A stretch of 64,000 nt of DNA, taken from NCBI GenBank assembly GCA_024640955.1, contig JAHEDZ010000010.1, forward strand, positions 1-64,000, given 5' to 3'. The translations under genes were made by a program, and so were the position numbers. Under the pieces are notes generated by a model, which was given only the letters and a program-made list of their open reading frames with translations, was not told the DNA's origin and did not search any database. Every line of letters starts with the position of its first letter. Position 1 is the first letter of the stretch. Below, one piece after another: positions 17,931 through 27,594 of the stretch. The stretch is from Oceanospirillaceae bacterium. Lineage in GTDB: Bacteria > Pseudomonadota > Gammaproteobacteria > Pseudomonadales > Balneatricaceae.

Positions 17931-19295
17931 TCAGTTAAGAATCGGCAGACTAAGCGTAATACTTGCGCCCTCGGCAACCTCGTCAATTTTCACCGAGCCA
18001 CCATTTTTTTCTGCTGCACTGACAGCAATAGAGAGGCCCAATCCACTCCCGGCAGCCGGCTGTAACTGCCCAAATCGACTGAAGACTCTCTCTGCATCCT
18101 TTGGTGTTAAAGAGGCACCATTATCTTTGACTCGCAGGCAGACCAGCTCCTGATGTTGAAAGGTCTCGACCGATACACGAGAAAGGTTCTCCCCCCCATG
18201 CTTACAAGCGTTATCAATAAGGTTGCGCAACGCCTCACCAATAGCGACTTGATCGACAAAACAGAAGAGCGGCTTCTGCGACTGAATAAACTCGAAATCG
18301 ACGCCTTCTTTCATGATATCCGGCGCCATATCCTGACACACTGAAAAAACTATTTCGTTGAGATCAACACGCTCTGCTCGCTCTAGCGCTCCCAAGCTAT
18401 CAATACGTTCTAGCGATAAAAGTTGTTGTGATACACGTAAACCCTGACGCGCGGCTTTTCTAAGCTCTTTCAGTCTGACCCTACGATCATCTTCTGTCCG
18501 AGCCTCAGCTAAGGTGCTGACCAACGCATGGACTGCTGCCGCTGGATTTCTCAACTGATGAGCGGCATCTGATACGAAGATATGTTGTTGTTCCAGACTC
18601 TGTTCCAGCTGCAACAAGAGGTCGTTCAATAGGCGTATAGTCTCATCAAGCTCAGCAGGCACCGTTGCTGTTATTGGTGTGAGATCGTTGGCAGATCTCC
18701 TTGAGAGCTCTCGTTCAATTTTGATCAGAGGCCGAAGCCCTCGCCTCACTGCAAACCATACAACTATCCCAAGCACAGATATTAAGACGAAAAAGAGCGC
18801 AATCGTGCGCAGTGCCAATTCGGTTTGAAGAGCGCTCCGTGACTCCATACTTTGCCACACAGTGACTATATAAGACTGCCGTCGACCGTCGAACAACGCA
18901 CTGCTTTTGAGGGCTACAACCCTCACAGCCTCGCCACGATACTGAGCCTGTGCATAGATCGGTTCGCCCTGTTCTAACGCACCGTAGTCAAGATCAGCTG
19001 GCGGATAGGCATACCCAGTAAGATGAGCGCCGCCTGCCTCCGCGACATGGTAAAAAACCTCTCCGCCTACCGCATTGGTGATTATATCTCTGGTGGCTTC
19101 CGAGATGAAATCACCAGACAGTGTGGCGGTGTCTCTGCTAATAGCTATCGCTGTAGAGAATAGCGTACGGTCCGAGAGAGTTTTTGCAGTGTCGCTATCA
19201 TACTGGTAACGCCATACGCCTAGCGCTACAGAAAGCAAAGTGAGCGGCAGAGTAATCATAACCACAAGGCGTGATCGCAACGAGGTAAGCCGCAT
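17931..19295 (-). CDS. tctE: TctE-like sensor histidine kinase
   Basis: Membrane sensor: first transmembrane helix about 10-28, periplasmic domain about 30-158 resembling the 2CSK-N sensor of TctE, second helix about 163-182, HAMP-like linker, and the H-box FVSDAAHQLRNPAAAV with H246. The catalytic ATP-binding domain has LRNLIDNACKHGG (N-box) and GSGLGLSIAVSAA (G-box). TctE kinases sense external tricarboxylates and switch on tct transporters. The gene directly follows the regulator (stop of tctD and ATG of tctE adjoin) and is divergent from the tctC-like gene, the classical arrangement. Ligand unknown. Confidence 0.83.
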   Translation of the reverse strand: MRLTSLRSRLVVMITLPLTLLSVALGVWRYQYDSDTAKTLSDRTLFSTAIAISRDTATLSGDFISEATRDIITNAVGGEVFYHVAEAGGAHLTGYAYPPADLDYGALEQGEPIYAQAQYRGEAVRVVALKSSALFDGRRQSYIVTVWQSMESRSALQTELALRTIALFFVLISVLGIVVWFAVRRGLRPLIKIERELSRRSANDLTPITATVPAELDETIRLLNDLLLQLEQSLEQQHIFVSDAAHQLRNPAAAVHALVSTLAEARTEDDRRVRLKELRKAARQGLRVSQQLLSLERIDSLGALERAERVDLNEIVFSVCQDMAPDIMKEGVDFEFIQSQKPLFCFVDQVAIGEALRNLIDNACKHGGENLSRVSVETFQHQELVCLRVKDNGASLTPKDAERVFSRFGQLQPAAGSGLGLSIAVSAAEKNGGSVKIDEVAEGASITLSLPILN

Positions 19296-19964
19296 CTAAG
19301 TTTCGAGCTCCAGCATATACCCCAAACCCCTGGCCGTGCGAATCAGAACACCGCTCCCTTTCAGCCGAGCTCGTAGCCGGGAGACAAAGGGCTCAATGGC
19401 GTTATCCTCAACATCAGCACCGACACCATATATATGGTCGATTAATTGACCTTTAGAAACGAGTCGGCCGCGCGAATCAAGCAAGCATTCGAGCAACGCG
19501 GTCTCTTTTCGAGGAACGTCTAGTAGCTGCTGATCGATATAAACCTGGCGGCTCCCTTTATCAAATGTGAGCCTGCCATACTCCTCACGAGGGACGAGGA
19601 TCTGGCGCTGTCGACGCAGGAGTGCGCGAATACGAGCTTCGAGCTCGTCCATTTCAAAAGGTTTAGTTAGATAGTCGTCTGCGCCTCGATCCAGCCCGAA
19701 AATTCTGTCAGACATATCGGCTCGTGCTGTTACCATAATCACAGGTGCGGTGATGCCCTTTGATCTCAAACTACTTAAAACGTCAAAGCCGTTCTTACCC
19801 GGTAGATTGGCGTCCAGCACAATAAGATCGCTGCCCTCACGCAAAATAAATGCCTCCGCGACGCTTCCATCCGGAAGCAAATCAACTGCATGACCGCGGT
19901 CACGAAGCCGAAAAGCGATTGCATTGGCTAGAGCCTCGTTGTCTTCAACTACTGAAATTCGCAT
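19296..19964 (-). CDS. tctD: TctD-like OmpR-family response regulator
   Basis: Receiver domain with E7/D8, phospho-acceptor D51 (VLDANLPGKNGFDVL) and the KPFEMDELEARI switch region, followed by a winged-helix DNA-binding domain (RKETALLECLLDSRG..., RTARGLGYMLE). The track begins at an upstream TTG (19976); ATG 19964 (MRISVVEDNEAL) matches family starts, giving 222 residues. Divergent from tctC with about 100 bp between, so its binding sites are expected there. Probably activates the transporter genes when TctE detects substrate. Confidence 0.84.
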   Translation of the reverse strand: MRISVVEDNEALANAIAFRLRDRGHAVDLLPDGSVAEAFILREGSDLIVLDANLPGKNGFDVLSSLRSKGITAPVIMVTARADMSDRIFGLDRGADDYLTKPFEMDELEARIRALLRRQRQILVPREEYGRLTFDKGSRQVYIDQQLLDVPRKETALLECLLDSRGRLVSKGQLIDHIYGVGADVEDNAIEPFVSRLRARLKGSGVLIRTARGLGYMLELET

Positions 19965-20066
19965 GTAATCTCGCAAGCTTTACGCAAGGTTTTGTCTTTA
20001 GTATCCGGAAGTGTAAGCAAGTTTATGCAGACAACTCACATAAAGATAATACTAGGAGTATCTATC

Positions 20067-21152
20067 ATGAAGCTATCCAAGCTTAAAGTTGCACTCACAG
20101 CGGGTATCGCCGCGGCAGCAATCTCAACCTCAGCAGCAGCTGTCGATTTCAGCGGTAAAACGATCGAGTGGATCATTCCATTTTCGGAAACTGGCGGCTC
20201 AGCGAAGTGGGCTAACTTCTTTGCACCACTACTCGCCGATGAACTCCCCGGTAACCCTACCGTGGTTGTTAAGTTTATGCCTGGCGCTGGTTCCACAAAA
20301 GGTGCGAACTGGTTCCAAGACCAGAAGCACAATGACGGCACCCTGCTGTTCGGTACTTCAGGATCAACGCAGTTCCCATACTTGCTAGACGATCCTCGAG
20401 TACGCTACGAATACAACGATTGGACGCCAGTAATGGCTTCAGGTACCGGTGGCGTAGCCTACCTAAATGCCGAAGACGGTAAAAAGTTTGACGGCTCAGC
20501 AAATAACCTACAGGGGGCTGAGTTCATCTATGGCAGCCAAGGCGCGACGCGTCTGGACTTGGTACCGCTGCTTGCTTGGAAAATGCTTGGCTTAAACGTT
20601 GAGCCTGTTTTTGGTATCAAAGGTCGTGGCGATGGTCGCCTTATGTTCGAGCGTGGCGAAGCAACAATTGACTACCAGACCTCCTCATCTTACCTCAAAG
20701 GTTCTGCGCCATTAGTTGAGGCAGGTACAGCCGTACCGATGATGTCATGGGGCGCGCTCAATGCAAACGGAGAGATCGTTCGTGATCCAACCTTCCCAGA
20801 TATGCCGACATTCAAAGAAGTCTGTGAGGCTACAAACGGTTGCGAAACATCCGGCGATACTTGGGACGCGTGGAAAGCGTTTTTCGTTTCTGGTTTCCCA
20901 GTGCAGAAACTTGCTTTCCTGCCCACTGGAACTCCGCAGGACGTAGTGGATGCATATTCGAAAGCTTTCGATGCAGTGCGCTCACGTGCTGACTTCCCTG
21001 AAATTGCAGCTGCCCGAGTTGGCAAATACGATGTCTTCGTTGGTGCCGGTGCTACGACAGCGCTGAAAACAGCAACCTCGGTACCGGAGTCTGCTAAGTC
21101 ATTCGTGAAGAACTGGCTGAAAGAAGATTACGGCGTAGACCTGTCTCAGTAA
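20067..21152 (+). CDS. tctC: tripartite tricarboxylate transporter substrate-binding protein (TctC/Bug family)
   Basis: Periplasmic receptor of a TTT importer. Signal peptide MKLSKLKVALTAGIAAAAISTSAAA, then DFSGKTIEWIIPFSETGGSAKWANFFAPLL, the usual first strand and glycine-rich ligand loop of TctC proteins, and FMPGAGSTKGANWF. The start ATG 20067 has AGGAG nine bases upstream; the track start (19992) is an extension. At 361 residues it is somewhat longer than the usual 320-330, with two cysteines in an insert (CEATNGCETSGD, about 253-264). First gene of the transporter, followed by the fused permease. Confidence 0.87.
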   Translation: MKLSKLKVALTAGIAAAAISTSAAAVDFSGKTIEWIIPFSETGGSAKWANFFAPLLADELPGNPTVVVKFMPGAGSTKGANWFQDQKHNDGTLLFGTSGSTQFPYLLDDPRVRYEYNDWTPVMASGTGGVAYLNAEDGKKFDGSANNLQGAEFIYGSQGATRLDLVPLLAWKMLGLNVEPVFGIKGRGDGRLMFERGEATIDYQTSSSYLKGSAPLVEAGTAVPMMSWGALNANGEIVRDPTFPDMPTFKEVCEATNGCETSGDTWDAWKAFFVSGFPVQKLAFLPTGTPQDVVDAYSKAFDAVRSRADFPEIAAARVGKYDVFVGAGATTALKTATSVPESAKSFVKNWLKEDYGVDLSQ

Positions 21153-21230
21153 TCAGGTAGCACGCTCGATACATGAACCCCGCCCACATTTGTGTGCGGG
21201 GTTGCGGTTACAAACAATTCAGGAAGTATC

Positions 21231-23261
21231 ATGGAAACATTTACTGGAGCGCTGCCTGCGCTGGCCGAAGCATGGGTGTTAATCCTGCAGCCAGCAGTGA
21301 TCGGCTACCTCTTCCTTGGGGTATTAATGGGCCTATGCGTGGGGGTTTTCCCGGGGCTTGGCGGTATTGCGGGCCTATCACTGGTGCTTCCATTTATGTT
21401 TGGTATGGAGCCTGTCTATGGACTGGCGTTGATGATCGGTATGCTGGCCGTGGTTCCTACCTCTGACACCTTTGCCTCAGTTCTCATGGGGATACCTGGA
21501 AGCTCTGCATCACAGGCTACAGTACTTGACGGGTTTCCTTTAGCCAAAAAAGGCGAAGCTGCTCGCGCGCTTTCGGCCGCTTTTGCCTCGTCAATGTTTG
21601 GCGGGATAGTCGGGGCATGCTTTCTCACCCTGTTTATACTCGTTGCTCGTCCAATCGTGCTTGCATTCGGCCTTCCAGAGATGCTGATGATCACAGTTCT
21701 GGGGCTCTCAATGGTCGCGGTACTCGCTGGACGTTATGCACTCAAAGGCTTGGCTGCCGCGGGCCTCGGAATGATGATTGGCACTATCGGTGAGGCTGAT
21801 GCGGGTGGCAGCTTGCGCATGGCAACCTATGACGTACCCTACCTCACCGACGGCCTTAAACTGGTCATTGTTGGGTTGGGAGTCTTCGCAATTCCGGAGA
21901 TAGTCTCGCTGCTCCGCCAGGACCGTTCAATCTCAAAAGACGCAAGGCTGGGATCCGGTTGGGCAGAAGGTGTGAAGGACTGGTTCCGCAACAAGTGGCT
22001 TTCGGTTCGTTGCTCCGTTATTGGCGTAATAGTAGGAGTAATACCAGGTTTGGGTGGCTCCGTTGTTGATTGGATCGCTTATGGGCACACAGTCCAAACC
22101 ACAAAGGACAAGTCCAAATTTGGTAAAGGTGAAATCCGTGGCGTAATCGGCCCCGAAAGTTCCAACAATGCTAAAGAGGGTGGCGGACTTGTTCCAACTC
22201 TCCTTTTTGGTATCCCCGGCTCTGGCTCAATGGCTATCTTTATCGGTGCAGTAGCGCTGCTCGGTAGCGGATCCATCGAGGTGGGTCCACAGATGCTCAA
22301 AAGTAACCTAGACATTACATATTCAATCGTGTGGTTACTCGCACTCGCCAACGTGTTAGGTACTTTACTCTGCATCGCTGCCTCAGGCGGAATTGCTAAA
22401 CTCACCACTATTCGATTTACATATCTTGCCCCCTTCCTGTTCATGCTGATCAGTTTTGCAGCGTTCCAATCTGGGCAGAATTTTGAAGATCTTTTAGCCT
22501 TATTTGCAATAGGTTTAATCGGTATATTCCTGCGTCGCTTTGACTGGTCGCGCCCCGCTTTTTTGATCGGTTTTGTGCTATCAAACCCGGTCGAAAAGTT
22601 CACAAACCAGGCTTTTCAGGTTGCGAGCTTTCGCTTCCGTAAGAGCTTTGAAGAGGGAATGGATTATGTTTTCAGCCCGATTGTAATCGTTCTAATTGTT
22701 GTCACAGTAGTCTCTGTGATCGTTGGTATGCGACAAGCAAAAAAAATCATGTCCGAAGGCGAATCTGTTGCAGGCACTAAACGCGCCCCACTAATTTTTC
22801 TCTTCTTTGTAGCCGCATACTTGGTATCCTCGTTAATCAACGCGAGTCTAATTCCAGACTACAATATGACCGACAAAATTGTCCCCTTGGTTATTGGTGG
22901 TCTCGCCTTACTGTGTTGCTTAATCCTTTTTGCTCAAATGGTGATTCGTCCCGAAGGGGACGCCATCTTTGCAGACAAAGAGATAGCAGGCGAAGATGGC
23001 GATGCGCCACATGGACTATGGGCGACCTTAAGCTGGCTTGCCAGCTTGATTATCGCCACGTATTTCCTAGGCTTTATTCTCGCTCTTATTGGATTCTTAT
23101 TGAGCTTCTTCAGGATTCGTGCAGAGGCAAACTGGGGGAAAACTCTGGTGCTGACTGCGGGGGGCGTAGCCTTCATGTGCCTGATGGCTGGCGCACTAAA
23201 TCGTGATTTCCCACCCGGACTACTACAAGGAGCGGTTGACCTACCATGGCCTCTGAGATGA
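21231..23261 (+). CDS. fused TctA-TctB tripartite tricarboxylate transporter permease
   Basis: Inner-membrane permease. Residues 1 to about 500 are the large TctA subunit with its two inverted signature motifs, GVFPGLGGIAGLSLVLPFMFGM near 40-60 and GVIPGLGGSVVDWIAYGH near 265-282, and EGGGLVPTLLFGIPGSGSMA. After a short charged linker (about 505-520) come about 155 residues with four hydrophobic segments that look like a small TctB subunit. In most loci TctB is a separate gene placed before tctA; here it is fused at the C terminus. ATG 21231 follows CAGGAAG; the track start is an upstream GTG. It overlaps the prpF-like gene by 16 bp. Confidence 0.82.
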   Translation: METFTGALPALAEAWVLILQPAVIGYLFLGVLMGLCVGVFPGLGGIAGLSLVLPFMFGMEPVYGLALMIGMLAVVPTSDTFASVLMGIPGSSASQATVLDGFPLAKKGEAARALSAAFASSMFGGIVGACFLTLFILVARPIVLAFGLPEMLMITVLGLSMVAVLAGRYALKGLAAAGLGMMIGTIGEADAGGSLRMATYDVPYLTDGLKLVIVGLGVFAIPEIVSLLRQDRSISKDARLGSGWAEGVKDWFRNKWLSVRCSVIGVIVGVIPGLGGSVVDWIAYGHTVQTTKDKSKFGKGEIRGVIGPESSNNAKEGGGLVPTLLFGIPGSGSMAIFIGAVALLGSGSIEVGPQMLKSNLDITYSIVWLLALANVLGTLLCIAASGGIAKLTTIRFTYLAPFLFMLISFAAFQSGQNFEDLLALFAIGLIGIFLRRFDWSRPAFLIGFVLSNPVEKFTNQAFQVASFRFRKSFEEGMDYVFSPIVIVLIVVTVVSVIVGMRQAKKIMSEGESVAGTKRAPLIFLFFVAAYLVSSLINASLIPDYNMTDKIVPLVIGGLALLCCLILFAQMVIRPEGDAIFADKEIAGEDGDAPHGLWATLSWLASLIIATYFLGFILALIGFLLSFFRIRAEANWGKTLVLTAGGVAFMCLMAGALNRDFPPGLLQGAVDLPWPLR

Positions 23262-24343
23262 CACAGACTCCTATCTCTTACCTGTTCATGCGAGGCGGTA
23301 CGTCTCGTGGCCCATACTTTAAGCGCTCTGATCTGCCTGAGGATCTCGACACCTTAGCGCAGGTACTTATCGCCGCCACAGGTTCTGGCCACGCCATTAA
23401 TATCGATGGTATTGGCGGCGGGACTGCGGTAACCACCAAGGTGGCGATGTTGTCTATATCTGACGATGAGTGGGCCGATATCGATTACTTTTTTGCTCAG
23501 GTTAGTGTCGAAGAGCAGCTAGTCGACTTTAAACCGACCTGCGGTAACATGCTCTCCGCCGTGGGACCGGCGGCAATCGAAATGGGTTTAATCGAGGCTA
23601 CAGACCCGATTACGACCATCAAGATCCGCGCGGTCAACACAGGCGCGAGGGTTACCGCACGTGTTCGAACAGCCGACGGCCAAGTGATCTACGGTGGAGA
23701 CACTGCGATAGATGGTGTTCCCGGCACCGCAGCACCTATTGAGCTGACTTTTTTAGATGTGGCAGGAGGTGCTACCGGAGCATTCCTACCGACCGGCAAC
23801 ACACGAGACTTGATCGACGGAGTCGAAGTTACCTGCATGGATGTCGCGATGCCCTGCGCCATTGCTCGCGCTGAGGATCTGGGCATCACAGGTTACGAAA
23901 GCTTGGAGGAGCTGGACAAGAACTCTGAGTTTTTTGCTCGCTTCGAGGCGATTCGTATCAAAGCGGGTGCGCTGATGGGTTTAGGTGACGTGACAGAATC
24001 CGTTGTTCCAAAATTCGCTGTTCTTGCCCCCGCGAAGCAGGACGGAACGATAGCAACACGGTATTTTATGCCTTGGAAAACACACCCAACCATGGCAGTG
24101 ACAGGTGGTCAATGTATTGCAGCCTGCACGTTAACGCCCGGTAGCGTCGCGGATGGAATGCTTGTGAGGCCAACTGAGAGCCCAACGAATGTGAGGCTGG
24201 AACACCCCAGCGGATCTATGGACGTATTAGTTGAGTTCAGCACCGAAGGTGGCTTTGATTTCGAAGCCGCTGGACTAGTGCGAACGGCACGTAAGCTTGC
24301 CGACGGGAATATCTACATCCCAGCAAGGATATGGAAGCCCTGA
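23246..24343 (+). CDS. prpF: PrpF / 4-oxalomesaconate-tautomerase family isomerase
   Basis: The N-terminal motif FMRGGTSRGPYF (about 14-25), IDGIGGGTAVTTKVAML, CGNMLSAVGP and LPTGNTRDLIDGVEVTCMDVAMP are hallmarks of the PrpF family (diaminopimelate-epimerase fold), whose members shift double bonds in aconitate-like tricarboxylates: 2-methylaconitate isomerase PrpF, aconitate isomerase, and the 4-oxalomesaconate tautomerases GalD and LigU. The length of 365 is slightly below typical PrpF (about 390). The neighbouring tricarboxylate transporter and Tcu genes favour an aconitate-type substrate. AAGGAG lies 13 bases before ATG 23246; ATG 23258 is an alternative. The exact reaction is inferred. 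Confidence 0.8.
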   Translation: MASEMTQTPISYLFMRGGTSRGPYFKRSDLPEDLDTLAQVLIAATGSGHAINIDGIGGGTAVTTKVAMLSISDDEWADIDYFFAQVSVEEQLVDFKPTCGNMLSAVGPAAIEMGLIEATDPITTIKIRAVNTGARVTARVRTADGQVIYGGDTAIDGVPGTAAPIELTFLDVAGGATGAFLPTGNTRDLIDGVEVTCMDVAMPCAIARAEDLGITGYESLEELDKNSEFFARFEAIRIKAGALMGLGDVTESVVPKFAVLAPAKQDGTIATRYFMPWKTHPTMAVTGGQCIAACTLTPGSVADGMLVRPTESPTNVRLEHPSGSMDVLVEFSTEGGFDFEAAGLVRTARKLADGNIYIPARIWKP

Positions 24344-24410
24344 GTACGCACTCAAAGAGACAGCTTTACTAAACAATTTCCAGATACATTTAGTGCTTTG
24401 GAGTTTACGC

Positions 24411-25391
24411 ATGAAAGTTCACATCCTTGATGACTGGTTTGATACGCTACGAACCCTACCCTGCTTTGCTAAACTCGACGGCCATGACGTTACCGTCTGG
24501 ACAGATCATGTCGAAGACCCTAACGCCCTAGCGACACGGCTGAGAGATGCGGACGCAGTGGTGCTTTTTCGTGAGCGGACGGCAGTTACCAGAGCGCTGG
24601 TTGAACAGCTGCCAAATCTAAAGCTCATTAGTCAGCGCGGTGTCTTTCCGCACGTTGATGTCCAAGCCTGCACAGACAATGATGTGCTGCTCTGCTCAAA
24701 ACTGCCGAAGGGAGGCGCTCCTAACTATGCTGCTGCAGAACTGACTTGGGGCCTGATACTTGCAGCCATGCGACAAATCCCCCAGCAGATGCAGTCTCTC
24801 AAATCAGGCGACTGGCAAATGGGCGTCGGCAAGAGCCTACGTGGACGTACACTTGGTCTCTATGGTTATGGCCGCATAGGGCAAGCAGTGGCCGAGGTCG
24901 GTAAAGCCTTTGGAATGAAAGTGCAGTGGTGGGGCTCCGAAGAGGGCCGCACCCGGGCTTTTTCGGACGGCGAGACTGTTCCAGATAGCCGCGAAGCCTT
25001 TTTCGCGAGTAGTGACGTAGTCTCCCTTCACTTACGCCTAGTACCTGAGACACGTGGGCTAATCACGCTCAAAGATTTGCAGTCAATGCGCTCCGATGCG
25101 GTGCTAGTGAACACCTCACGTGCTGGCCTAATAGCTCCGGGGGCTTTGCTTGAGGCACTCAATACCAACGAGATCGCGACTGCCGCTGTCGATGTATTTG
25201 ATACAGAGCCATTGACGGATGCTAGCGACGCCTTACTCAGTCACCCTCGACTAATCGGAACACCCCATATTGGTTTCGTAACTCAGGATGAGTTTAACAA
25301 ACAGTTCGGCGACGCTTTTGACCAGATCAATGCCTTCGCCGCAGACGAACCGATCAATATGATTAATCCCGAGGTTTGGAAAAGTAGTTGA
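24411..25391 (+). CDS. D-2-hydroxyacid dehydrogenase, NAD(P)-binding
   Basis: Member of the PGDH/D-isomer 2-hydroxyacid dehydrogenase family. The Rossmann motif GYGRIG at 152-157 and the catalytic residues R237 (NTSRAG), E266 (DTEP) and H286 (TPHIG) are all in place, so it should be active. No regulatory ACT domain; 326 residues. The track start is a TTG at 24297; ATG 24411 (MKVHILDDWF) has GGAG at good spacing. TGA and the next ATG share one base. In this island it may reduce a 2-oxo product or oxidise a hydroxyacid intermediate; the substrate is unknown. Confidence 0.82.
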   Translation: MKVHILDDWFDTLRTLPCFAKLDGHDVTVWTDHVEDPNALATRLRDADAVVLFRERTAVTRALVEQLPNLKLISQRGVFPHVDVQACTDNDVLLCSKLPKGGAPNYAAAELTWGLILAAMRQIPQQMQSLKSGDWQMGVGKSLRGRTLGLYGYGRIGQAVAEVGKAFGMKVQWWGSEEGRTRAFSDGETVPDSREAFFASSDVVSLHLRLVPETRGLITLKDLQSMRSDAVLVNTSRAGLIAPGALLEALNTNEIATAAVDVFDTEPLTDASDALLSHPRLIGTPHIGFVTQDEFNKQFGDAFDQINAFAADEPINMINPEVWKSS

Positions 25392-26446
25392 TGCTTAACC
25401 GCCATATTACGGCACAGCGTACTCGGCTAACAACACTGCTATCTGCGCTCCTGGGTGTCGCCGTTTTTAAGTGGTTTTCATTCCCTCTCCCTTTCCTTTT
25501 CGGACCGCTGTTCGCATGTTTAGCGGCAGCGCTTCTCGGCGCGAAGCTACAGGGTTTTGGGGTTGTATCAAAACTGGGCCGCGTTGTGCTTGGTGTCGCG
25601 ATTGGCTCGTCTTTAACTCCGGCTCTTGCCCAAGCTCTACCGAGCATCGCCTTATCGGTTGCTTTCATACCTGTTTATGTGCTGATTATCTGCCTTATCG
25701 GTGTTCCACTATTCGAGCGTGTCGGGGGTTTAGATCGACAAACAGCCTATTACGCTGCAATGCCGGGGGGACTCCAAGACATGGTTGTTTTCGGTATCGA
25801 GGCAGGGGCTGAGCCTAAGGCACTTTCACTGATACACGCGACGCGGGTTTTGATTGTCGTCATCGTGGCTCCGATTCTGGTGACGCAACTATTCGGGGCC
25901 TCTTTAGATCTGCCTATCGGAGAACCCGCTGCGACTATCCCAAACTCTGAGCTGTTGTTGCTTGCACTGGCCGGATTAATTGGATGGAAGGGTGCAGAGC
26001 GTTTGAAACTCTTCGGTGCGACCATTCTCGGTCCCATGCTTATTACCGCCCCATTATCCCTCTCTGGTGCAATCGAGAGTCGTCCACCAGAAGAGGCATT
26101 GATTTTCGCTCAATTTTTTATCGGCTTGGGTATTGGCGTACATTACACCGGTGTAAAACTTAAAGAGGTCGCAGGTCTTTTAGCGCTTGCGACGCTCTTT
26201 GTTCTCATATTGGCTGCTTTAGCTGCCCTGTTTACACTAGGTATTGCTGCCATCGATTTAGGCCATACACCGATGGATATCTTCTTAGCCTATGCACCAG
26301 GTGGACAAGCCGAAATGACGCTGCTGGCGATAATCAGCGGTGCTGATCTAGGTTTCATTATAGTTCACCATCTAACTCGAATGATCTTAGTTATACTCGG
26401 GGCACCCTTCGCTGCGCGCTTCTTTGTGGCCAAGCGGAACTCCTAG
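25391..26446 (+). CDS. AbrB-type integral membrane protein (PF05145-like)
   Basis: Highly hydrophobic protein of 351 residues with about ten membrane segments arranged as two similar halves (LPFLFGPLFACLAAALLG and MPGGLQDMVVFG in the first half; ATILGPMLITAPLSLSG and APGGQAEMTLLA in the second). The repeated PGG-EM/D-M motif is what I recall for the misnamed AbrB-family membrane proteins (formerly ammonia monooxygenase-like), which often sit beside tripartite tricarboxylate transporter genes. Transport or export of a carboxylate is a guess; no function is established here. Its start overlaps the dehydrogenase stop and its stop overlaps that of tcuB on the other strand by four bases. Confidence 0.72.
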   Translation: MLNRHITAQRTRLTTLLSALLGVAVFKWFSFPLPFLFGPLFACLAAALLGAKLQGFGVVSKLGRVVLGVAIGSSLTPALAQALPSIALSVAFIPVYVLIICLIGVPLFERVGGLDRQTAYYAAMPGGLQDMVVFGIEAGAEPKALSLIHATRVLIVVIVAPILVTQLFGASLDLPIGEPAATIPNSELLLLALAGLIGWKGAERLKLFGATILGPMLITAPLSLSGAIESRPPEEALIFAQFFIGLGIGVHYTGVKLKEVAGLLALATLFVLILAALAALFTLGIAAIDLGHTPMDIFLAYAPGGQAEMTLLAIISGADLGFIIVHHLTRMILVILGAPFAARFFVAKRNS

Positions 26447-27594
26447 CCGAGGTTTTTTACCTTTATCATATCTGGATCTGGCTCAACGACACCGACCACG
26501 GCTTGATGTTTCTGCTGTTCTACAGCAAAAGCAACCAGCGCGATCAAACGGTAGAAGCCATGGATAAACTTACCGTAAGGCATAGATAAAAAGAGCGCCA
26601 TAACGAAGCCTAGATGGAGGCACAGGGCGGGACCAACCCAACTACTTTGACTCAACAGCATCAGGAGAAGACCTGTCAAACTAGTTCCAAAAAGTAGGAC
26701 CAGAAAGCTCGTGTCCATACCGCCATTCGACCGACCTTTGATAGCAGGGTCAGCCTGAAGCTTTAGCATCATCAGACCAATCGGTCCCACCAAAAGACCC
26801 AATCCACCCAGTATTCCAAGGAATTTAGGTAAGGAGATATACCCATAGGGAGCCGGTAGATCGAAACCGTAATGCATGACTGTAGCAGTCGAGGTTGCTG
26901 CAAAACAGAGCATGAAACCCCAAAAAGTTGCCTGATGAAACCAACGTCGTAGCATAGATGGTTTTTCAGTCGGGTAGGAGCAACCCTGTCCGTTTCCCCC
27001 GTCTAAATACTTGAGACTCAGTGCCGCTTTGATTCCAGTCCAAACGTTGAGCCAATCTAAACTTAAAGGACTTGGTAGACTCATAGCACGCCAGAACTTG
27101 CGAATAGAGAGGCTCAAAGCTATGAATACAAAAATACCGACACTACCAAAGAGTGTGACAAGTACATTATGCGAAATTACACCGTAAAACTGGTTCGGGT
27201 GGGCTGCAAAGAAGTCTGCGCCTGTTAATATTGCACCGCCTGCCATAAATAGGCCGAGCATGATTGCTGTGAGTATTGAAACCCAGAGCCCGTTCTGCGA
27301 AAACAGTCGCCCCAGCGGGGCCGGCCACGCGTAAACCGCGTAATTCTCCTGGCGTAGATCAGCAAAAACGGCGGCCACGTTCAGATTAAACTGATGCGGG
27401 GGCGCGTATTGGCAATTGTGAAAGCAGGAGCCACAGTTATGGCAAAGGTTAGCCAGGTAATCTAAGTTCTCAGTATTAAATTCCAAGCGCAGCTCCATCG
27501 CCTGGAACACGGCACAGTGCCCCTCACAGTAGCGACAAGCGTTACAGATTGTCATCACGCGAGCAGCTTCGTCGATATTAGTTGTTGAGCGCAT
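26443..27594 (-). CDS. tcuB: tricarballylate utilisation iron-sulfur membrane protein TcuB
   Basis: Two iron-sulfur cysteine clusters at the N terminus (CNACRYCEGHCAVF near 17-30 and CHNCGSCFHNCQY near 50-62), followed by several membrane segments with histidines that could ligate haem (residues about 110-360). This is the TcuB/CitB architecture; TcuB reoxidises the FADH2 of TcuA and passes electrons to the quinone pool. The track start is an upstream TTG; ATG 27594 (MRSTTNIDEAARV) follows GGGAGG nine bases away, giving 383 residues. It overlaps the tcuA 3' end by 17 bp, so the two are coupled. Confidence 0.88.
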   Translation of the reverse strand: MRSTTNIDEAARVMTICNACRYCEGHCAVFQAMELRLEFNTENLDYLANLCHNCGSCFHNCQYAPPHQFNLNVAAVFADLRQENYAVYAWPAPLGRLFSQNGLWVSILTAIMLGLFMAGGAILTGADFFAAHPNQFYGVISHNVLVTLFGSVGIFVFIALSLSIRKFWRAMSLPSPLSLDWLNVWTGIKAALSLKYLDGGNGQGCSYPTEKPSMLRRWFHQATFWGFMLCFAATSTATVMHYGFDLPAPYGYISLPKFLGILGGLGLLVGPIGLMMLKLQADPAIKGRSNGGMDTSFLVLLFGTSLTGLLLMLLSQSSWVGPALCLHLGFVMALFLSMPYGKFIHGFYRLIALVAFAVEQQKHQAVVGVVEPDPDMIKVKNLG

